Positions 56,004 through 64,000 of a DNA stretch of 64,000 nt are shown in pieces (position 1 is the stretch's first letter; every line of letters begins with the position of its first letter). Below the pieces are notes generated by a model. The model made no database searches, had not been told where the DNA came from, and saw only the letters and a program-made list of their open reading frames with translations. Source of the stretch: Setophaga petechia (taxonomy: Eukaryota; Chordata; Aves; Passeriformes; Parulidae); NCBI GenBank assembly GCA_024362935.1, contig JANCRA010000009.1, positions 30,599,166-30,663,165 on the forward strand, read 5' to 3'. The translations under genes and the position numbers were made by a program.

Positions 56004-59000
56004 CGCAAGGAGAAACTCTGCCTTCTCAGAAAACATCTCCCATGGTGTTTTAGAATTTAGAAGAAGGTCTGCAGAGTATTTTGCAAGAAGTAAAAGAAAG
56101 TTGTCCAAAACCTCTTCGATTCGAATCGTACTGGGAAAGGAAAATGCAGGAGAGTGGAAAGGTACTGTTATCTCTCAGTTTGCAAACTGTGCCACAATGC
56201 AAGTGTTGTGCAGCCATTACCTTTGCAGTGCACTGTAGCAAGTGCTTGTAGTCACCTACATCTAAGGAAATAGCTTTTTCACTGTATCTCCTAAGGAGAA
56301 ACTTTGTCTGTTGAGAAAACAGCTCCCATAGTTTTTAAAAGGTACAAGAAGGTCTGCAGAGTGTTTTGCAAGAAGTAAAAGAAAGTTGTCCAAAACCCCT
56401 AAAATTCGAATTGTTCTGGGAAAGGAAAATGCAGCAGAGTGGAAAGGTACTGTTTTCTATCACTGTGCAAGCTGGACACACAATCCCAGTGTTGTGCAGC
56501 AATTAGCTTTTCAGTGCACTGTAGTAAATTCCTCTTGTTACCTACATCTAAGCAAAGTGCTTTTTTCCCCACGTCTCGCAAGGAGAAACTGTGCCAGTTA
56601 AGAAAATTCTCCCATCGAGTTTTAGAGTTTGCACGCAGGTCTGCAGGGTGTTTTGCAACAAGAAAAAGAAAGTTGTCCAAAACGCCTTCGATTCCAATAT
56701 TAATGGCAATGGAATAGGCAGGAGAGTGGAAAGGTACTGTTTTCTTTCAGTTGGCAAGCTGCTTACAAAATGCCAGTGTTGTGCAGCCATTACCTTTGCA
56801 ATGCACTGTAGCAAGTGCCTGTAGTCACCTACATCGAAGGAAATAGCTTTTTCACTGTATCTCCTAAGGAGAAACTTGATCTGTTGAGAAAACAGCTCCC
56901 ATGGTTTTTAAAAGGGTACAAGAAGGTCTGCAGAGTGTTTAGCAAGAAGTAAAAGAAAGTTGTCCAAAACCCCTTAAATTTCGAATTGTACTGGGAAAGG
57001 AAAATGCAGCAGAGTGGAAAGGTACTGTTTTCTCTCAGTTTGCAAGCTGCTTACAAAATGCCAGTGTTGTTCAGCCTTTAGCTTTGCAGCGTCCTGTAGC
57101 AAGTGCCTGTAGTCACCTACATCTAAGCATATTCCTTTTTCACAATGTCTCGCAAGGAGAAACTCTGCCTGTTGAGAAAACATCTCCCATGGTGTTTTAG
57201 AAAGTACAAGAAGGTCTGAAGAGTGTTTTGCAAGAAGTAAAAGAAAGTTGTCCAAAACCCCTTCGATTCGAATTTCACTGGGAAAGGAAAATACAGGAGG
57301 ATGGAAATGTACTGTTTTCTATCACTTTGCAAGCTGGACACACAATCCCAGTGTTGTGCAGCAATTAGCTTTTCAGTGCACTGTAGTAAGTGCCTCTTGT
57401 TACCTACATCTAAGCAAAGTGCTTTTTTCCCCACGTCTCGCAAGGAGAAACTGAGCCAGTTAAGAAAAAATCTCCCATCGAGTTTTAGAGTTTGCACGCA
57501 GGTCTGCAGGGTGTTTTGGAACAAGAAAAAGAAAGTTGTCCAAAACGCCTTCGATTCCAATATTAATGGCAATGGAATAGGCAGGAGAGTGGAAAGGTAC
57601 TGTTTTCTTTCAGTTTGCAAGCTGCTTACAAAATGCCAGTGTTGTGTAGCCTTTAGCTTTGCAGTGCACTGTAGCAAGTGCCTCTAGTAACCTACAACTA
57701 AGCATATTCGTTTTTCACAATGTCTCGCAAGAAGAAACTCTGCCTTCTGAGAAAACATCTCCCATGGTGTTTTAGAATGTAGAAGAAGGTCTGCAGAGTA
57801 TTTTGCAAGAAGTAAAAGAATGTTGGCCAAAACCCCTAAAATTCGAATTGTACTGGGAAAGGAAAATGCAGCAGAGTGGAAAGGTACTGTTGTCTCTCAC
57901 TTTGCCAGCTGTTTACAAAATGCCAGTATTGTGCAGCCTTTAGCTTTGCAGTGTCCTGTAGCAAGTGCCTGTAGTCACCTACATCTAAGCAAATTCCTTT
58001 TTCACAATGTCTCGCAAGGAGAAACTCTGCCTGCTGAGAAAACATCTCCCATGGTGTTTTAGAAGGTACAAGAAGGTCTGCAGAGTGTTTTGCAAGAAGT
58101 AAAAGAAAGTTGTCCAAAACCCCTTCGATTCGAATTTCACTGGGAAAGGAAAATGCAGGAGAGTGGAAATGTACTGTTTTCTATCACTGTGCAAGCTGGA
58201 CACACAATCCCAGTGTTGTGCAGCAATTAGCTTTTCAGTGCACTGTAGTAAGTGCCTCTTGTTACCTACATCTAAGCAAAGTGCTTTTTTCCCCACGTCT
58301 CGCAAGGAGAAACTGTGCCAGTTAAGAAAAAATCTCCCATCGAGTTTTAGAGTTTGCACGCAGGTCTGCAGGGTGTTTTGGAACAAGAAAAAGAAAGTTG
58401 TCCAAAACGACCTCGATTCCAATATTAATGGCAATGGAATAGGCAGGAGAGCGGAAAGGTACTGTTTTCTTTCAGTTTGCAAGCTGCTCACAAAATGCCA
58501 GTGTTGTGTAGCCTTTAGCTTTGCAGTGCACTGTAGCAAGTGCCTCTAGTTACCTACATCTAAGCATATTCGTTTTTCACAATGTCTCGCAAGGAGAAAC
58601 TCTGCCTTCTCAGAAAACATCTCCCATGGTGTTTTAGAATTTAGAAGAAGGTCTGCAGAGTATTTTGCAAGAAGTAAAAGAAAGTTGTCCAAAACCCCTT
58701 CGATTCGATTTGTACTGGGAAAGGAAAATGCAGCAGAGAGGAAAGATACTTTTATCTCTCAGTTTGCCAGCTGTTTACAAAATGCCAGTGTTGTGCTGCC
58801 TTTAGCTTTGCAGCGTCCTGTAGCAGATGCCTCTAGTCACCTACATCTAAGCATATTCCTTTTTCACAATGTCTCGCAAGGAGAAACTCTGCCTTCTCAG
58901 AAAACATCTCCCATGGTGTTTTAGAATTTAGAAGAAGGTCTGCAGAGTATTTTGCAAGAAGTAAAAGAAAGTTGTCCAAAACCTCTTCGATTCGAATCGT

Positions 59001-59650
59001 ACTGGGAAAGGAAAATGCAGGAGAGTGGAAAGGTACTGTTATCTCTCAGTTTGCAAACTGTGCCACAATGCAAGTGTTGTGCAGCCATTACCTTTGCAGT
59101 GCACTGTAGCAAGTGCTTGTAGTCACCTACATCTAAGGAAATAGCTTTTTCACTGTATCTCCTAACGAGAAACTTTGTCTGTTGAGAAAACAGCTCCCAT
59201 AGTTTTTAAAAGGTACAAGAAGGTCTGCAGAGTGTTTTGCAAGAAGTAAAAGAAAGTTGTCCAAAACCCCTAAAATTCGAATTGTTCTGGGAAAGGAAAA
59301 TGCAGCAGAGTGGAAAGGTACTGTTTTCTATCACTGTGCAAGCTGGACACACAATCCCAGTGTTGTGCAGCAATTAGCTTTTCAGTGCACTGTAGTAAAT
59401 TCCTCTTGTTACCTACATCTAAGCAAAGTGCTTTTTTCCCCACGTCTCGCAAGGAGAAACTGTGCCAGTCAAGAAAATTCTCCCATCGAGTTTTAGAGTT
59501 TGCACGCAGGTCTGCAGGGTGTTTTGCAACAAGAAAAAGAAAGTTGTCCAAAACGCCTTCGATTCCAATATTAATGGCAATGGAATAGGCAGGAGAGTGG
59601 AAAGGTACTGTTTTCTTTCAGTTGGCAAGCTGCTTACAAAATGCCAGTGT
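53950..59650 (-). repeat. Higher-order duplication, offset about 2871 bp (10 monomers)
   Basis: 53950-56780 recurs at 56821-59650. The AACTTGATCTGTTGAG variant, the CCTACAACTAAGCATATTCG variant and the GATTCGATTTGTACTGGG variant repeat at this offset. It overlaps the 2297-bp duplication, so at least two rounds of unequal exchange or amplification are needed. Confidence 0.86.
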
Positions 59651-62600
59651 TGTGCAGCCTTTAGCTTTGCAGTGCACTGTAGCAAGTGCCTCTAGTCACC
59701 TACATCGAAGCAAATAGCTTTTTCACTGTATCACCTATGGAGAAACTTTGCCTGTTGAGAAAACAGCTCCCATGGTTTTTAAAAGGGTACAAGAAGGTCT
59801 GCAGAGTGTTTTGAAAGAAGTAAAAGAAAGTTGTCCAAAACCGCTTCGATTCGAATTTCACTGGGAACGGAAAATGCAGGAGAGTGCAGGGGTACTGTTT
59901 TCTCTCAGTTTGCAAACTGTGCCACAATGCATGTGTTGTGCAGCCTTTACCTTTGCAGTGCACTGTAGCAAGAGCCTCTAGTCACCTACATCTAAGCAAA
60001 TAGCTTTTTCACTGTATCACCTATGGAGAAACTCTGCCTGCTGAGAAAACATCTCCCATGGTTTTTAAAAGGGTACAGGAAGGTCTGCAGCGTGTTTTGC
60101 AAGAAGTAAAAGAAAGTTGGCCAAAACCCCTTCGATTCGAATTGTACTGGGAAAGGAAAATGCAGCAGAGTGGAAAGGTGCTGTTGTCTCTCACTTTGCC
60201 AGCTGTTTACAAAATGCCAGTATTGTGCAGCCTTTAGCTTTGCAGTGTCCTGTAGCAAGTGCCTGTAGTCACCTACATCTAAGCAAATTCCTTTTTCACA
60301 ATGTCTCGCAAGGAGAAACTCTGCCTGCTGAGAAAACATCTCCCATGGTGTTTTAGAAGGTACAAGAAGGTCTGCAGTGTGTTTTGCAAGAAGTAAAAGA
60401 AAGTTGTCCAAAACCTCTTCGATTCGAATTTCACTGGGAAAGGAAAATGCAGGAGAGTGGAAATGTACTGTTTTCTATCACTTTGCAAGCTGGACACACG
60501 ATCCCAGTGTTGTGCAGCAATTAGCTTTTCAGTGCACTGTAGTAAGTGCCACTTGTTACCTACATCTAAGCAAAGTGGTTTTTTCCCCACGTCTCGCAAG
60601 GAGAAACTGTGCCAGTCAAGAAAAAATCTCCAATCAAGTTTTAGAGATTGCACGCAGGTCCGCAGGGTGTTTTGCAACAAGAAAAATAAAGTTGTCCAAA
60701 ACGCCTTCGATTCCAATATTAATGGCAATGGAATAGGCAGGAGAGTGGAAAGGTACTATTTTCTTTCAGTTTGCAAGCTGCTTACAAAATGCCAGTGTTG
60801 TGTAGCCTTTAGCTTTGCAGTGCACTGTAGCAAGTGCCTCTAGTCACCTACATCTAAGCATATTCGTTTTTCACAATGTCTCGTAAGGAGAAACTCTGCC
60901 TTCTCAGAAAACATCTCCCATGGTGTTTTAGAATTAAGAAGAAGGTCTGCAGAGTATTTTGCAAGAAGTAAAGGAAAATTGTCCAAAACCCCTTCGATTC
61001 GAATCGTACTGGGAAAGGAAAATGCAGGAGAGTGGAAAGGTACTGTTATCTCTCAGTTTGCAAACCGTGCCACAATGCAAGTGTTGTGCAGCCATTACCA
61101 TTGCAGTGCACAGTAGCAAGTGCCTCTAGTCACCTACATCTAAGCAAATAGTTTTTTCACTGTATCACCTATGGAGAAACTTTGCCTGTTGAGAAAACAG
61201 CTCCCATGGTTTTTAAAAGGGTACAAGAAGGTCTGCAGAGTGTTTTGCAAGAAGTAAAAGAAAGTTGTCCAAAACCCCTAAAATTTGAATTGTACTGGGA
61301 AAGAAAAATGCAGCAGAGTGGAAAGGTACTGTTTTCTCTCAGTTTGCAAGCTGTTTACAAAATGCCAGTGTTGTGCAGCCTTTAGCTTTGCAGCGTCCTG
61401 TAGCAGATGCCTCTAGTCACCTACATCTAAGCATATTCCTTTTTCAAAATGTCTCGCAAGGAGAAACTCTGCCTGCTGAGAAAACATCTCCCATGGTGTT
61501 TTAGAAGGTACAAGAAGGTCTGCAGAGTGTTTTGCAAGAAGTAAAAGAAAGTTGTCCAAAACCGCTTCAATTCGAATTTCACTGGGAACGGAAAATGCAG
61601 GAGAGTGCAGGGGTACTGTTTTCTCTCAGTTTGCAAACTGTGCCACAATGCATGTGTTGTGCAGCCTTTACCTTTGCAGTGCACTGTAGCAAGTGCCTCT
61701 AGTCACCTACATCTAAGCAAATAGTTTTTTCACTGTATCACCTATGGAGAAACTTTGCCTGTTGAGAAAACAGCTCCCATGGCTTTTAAAAGGGTACAAG
61801 AAGGTCTGCAGAGTGTTTTGCAAGAAGTAAAAGAAAGTTGTCCAAAACCCCTAAAATTCGAATTGTACTGGGAAAGGAAAATGCAACAGAGTGGAAAGGT
61901 ACTGTTTTGTCTCTGTTTGCAAGCTGCTTACAAAATGCCAGTGTTGTGCAGCCTTTAGCTTTGCAGCGTCCTGTAGCAGATGCCTCTAGTCACCTACATC
62001 TAAGCATATTCCTTTTTCACAATGTCTCGCAAGGAGAAACTCTGCCTGCTGAGAAAACGTCTCCCATGGTGTTTTAGAAGGTACAAGAAGGTCTGCAGAG
62101 TGTTTTGCAAGAAGTAAAAGAAAGTTGTCCAAAACCCCTAAAATTCGAATTGTACTGGGAAAGGAAAATGCAACAGAGTGGAAAGGTACTGTTTTGTCTC
62201 AGTTTGCAAGCTGCTTACAAAATGCCAGTGTTGTGCAGCCTTTAGCTTTGCAGCGTCCTGTAGCAGATGCCTCTAGTCACCTACATCTAAGCATATTCCT
62301 TTTTCACAATGTCTCGCAAGGAGAAACTCTGCCTGCTGAGAAAACGTCTCCCATGGTGTTTTAGAAGGTACAAGAAGGTCTGCAGAGTGTTTTGCAAGAA
62401 GTAAAAGAAAGTTGTCCAAAACCCCTTCGATTCGAATTTCACTGGGAAAGGAAAATGCAGGAGAGCTGAAATGTACTGTTTTCTATCACTGTGCAAGCTG
62501 GACACACAATCCCAGTGTTGTGCAGCAATTAGCTTTTCAGTGCACTGTAGTAAGTGCCTCTTGTTACCTACATCTAAGCAAAGTGCTTTTTTCCCCACGT

Positions 62601-64000
62601 CTCGCAAGGAGAAACTGTGCCAGTCAAGAAAAAATCTCCCATCGAGTTCTAGAGTTTGCACGCAGGTCTGCAGGGTGTTTTGCAACAAGAAAAAGAAAGT
62701 TGTCCAAAACGCCTTCGATTCCATTATTAATGGCAATGGAATAGGCAGGAGAGTGGAAAGGTACTGTTTTCTTTCAGTTGGCAAGCTGCTTACAAAATGC
62801 CAGTGTTGTGTAGCCTTTAGCTTTGCAGTGCACTGTAGCAAGTGCCTCTAGTCACCTACATCTAAGCATATTCGTTTTTCCCCCCGTCTCGCAAGGAGAA
62901 ACTCTGCCTTCTCAGGAAACATCTCCCATGGTGTTTTAGAATGTAGAAGAAGGTCTGCAGAGTGTTTTGCAAGAAGGAAAAGAAAGTTGTCCAAAACCCC
63001 TTCGATTCGAATTGTACTGGGAAAGGAAAATGCAGCAGAGTGGAAAGGTACTGTTATCTCTCACTTTGCCAGCTGTTTACAAAATTCCAGTGTTGTGCAG
63101 CCTTTAGCTTTGCAGCGTCCTGTAACAGATGCCTCTAGTCACCTACATCTAAGCATATTCCTTTTTCACAATGTCTCGCAAGGAGAAACTCTGCCTGCTG
63201 AGAAAACATCTCCCATGGTGTTTTAGAAGGTACAAGAAGGTCTGCAGTGTGTTTTGCAAGAAGTAAAAAAAGTTGTCCAAAACCTCTTCGATTCGAATTT
63301 CACTGGGAAAGGAAAATGCAGGAGAGTGGAAAGGTACTGTTATCTCTCAGTTTGCAAACTGTGCCACAATGCTAGTGTTGTGCAGCCTTTACCTTTGCAG
63401 TGCACTGTAGCAAGTGCCTGTAGTCACCTACATCTAAGGAAATAGCTTTTTCACTGTATCTCCTAAGGAGAAACTTTGTCTGTTGAGAAAAGAGCTCCCA
63501 TGGCTTTTAAAAGGGTACAAGAAGGTCTGCAGAGTGTTTTGCAAGATGTAAAAGAAAGTTGTCCAAAACCCCTAAAATTCGAATTGTACTGGGAAAGGAA
63601 AATGCAGCAGAGTGGAAAGGTACTGTTTTCTCTCAGTTTGCAAGCTGCTTACAAAATGCCAGTGTTGTGCAGCCTTTAGCTTTGCAACGTCCTGTAGCAG
63701 ATGCCTCTAGTCACCTACATCTAAGCATATTCCTTTTTCACAATGTCTCGCAAGGAGAAACTCTGCCTGCTGAGAAAACATCTGCCATGGTGTTTTACAA
63801 AGTACAAGAAGGTCTGCAGAGTGTTTTGCAAGAAGTTAAAGAAAGTTGTCCAAAACCCCTTCGATTCGAATTTCACTGGGAAAGGAAAATGCAGGAGAGT
63901 GGAAATGTACTGTTTTCTATCACTTTGCAAGCTGGACACACAATCCCAGTGTTGTGCAGCAATTAGCTTTTCAGTGCACTGTAGTAAGTGCCTCTTGTTA

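Larger units (their letters stand above)
39056..64000 (-). repeat. Satellite array, inverted block 2, homogenised
   Basis: About 87 monomers of 287 bp in reverse orientation running off the window. At least four subfamilies interleave, told apart by the segment after the CATCTAAG box: AAATAGCTTTTTCACTGTATC; CATATTCCTTTTTCACAATG; CAAAGTGCTTTTTTCCCCACG; and AAGGAAATAGC with a GTCTGTTGAG core. Several multi-monomer segments are near-identical tandem copies (see the next entries), so the array evolves by blocks. Open frames here repeat with the monomer. No gene is visible. Confidence 0.95.

Noticed and set aside
39062..64000. CENP-B box in the satellite monomer
   Set aside because: No match to the known 17-bp box was seen in the monomer landmarks; centromeric identity cannot be claimed from the sequence.

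Overview
This is eukaryotic, non-genic DNA. It is a large tandem satellite array (monomer about 287 bp) into which two related endogenous retroviruses (ERVs) have inserted. The best guess for the host is a bird, or another sauropsid, because the better preserved provirus carries an Env of avian alpharetrovirus (ASLV/ALV) type. No host protein-coding gene, tRNA, rRNA or CRISPR array was found. The many 60-200 residue open frames across the satellite are products of the repeat itself.

Layout. (1) 1-6286 and 14440-24584: satellite in one orientation, with fairly diverged monomers. GC-rich inserts of about 190-220 bp occur at 188-379, 4341-4559, 4811-5006, 18267-18473 and 18721-18917. (2) 6287-14439: ERV-1, minus strand, 8.15 kb, two LTRs of about 537 bp and a 6-bp target duplication GCAAAA. 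It is heavily decayed. (3) About 24585: the satellite flips orientation. (4) 24585-29423 and 39056-64000: satellite in the opposite orientation. The right part is homogenised into higher-order repeats with offsets near 2009, 2297 and 2871 bp, which are 7, 8 and 10 monomers. (5) 29424-39055: ERV-2, minus strand, 9.63 kb, LTRs of about 764 bp, target duplication AATAGC. It is far better preserved.

Both ERVs read LTR - lysine-tRNA-like primer site - gag - pro - pol - env - polypurine tract - LTR. They share one lineage: betaretrovirus-like Gag matrix, a single zinc-knuckle segment, a dUTPase-like segment before the protease, YMDD reverse transcriptase, RNase H and a DDE integrase. Both keep an A AAA AAC slippery heptamer at the end of gag, before pro in the -1 frame. 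In ERV-2, pro-pol is one uninterrupted frame with all catalytic residues visible; its visible breaks are an amber codon at the start of the Gag major homology region and a frameshift between Env SU and TM. ERV-1 has several stops and frameshifts. Its env is reduced to a signal peptide joined to the membrane anchor and tail.

Most notable: a betaretrovirus-like gag-pro-pol combined with an alpharetrovirus-like env, intact frameshift signals, unusual Gag and Env-tail motifs, and a satellite with an orientation switch, GC-rich inserts and nested higher-order duplications. Similarity and copy-number statements come from reading by eye; no database search was possible.
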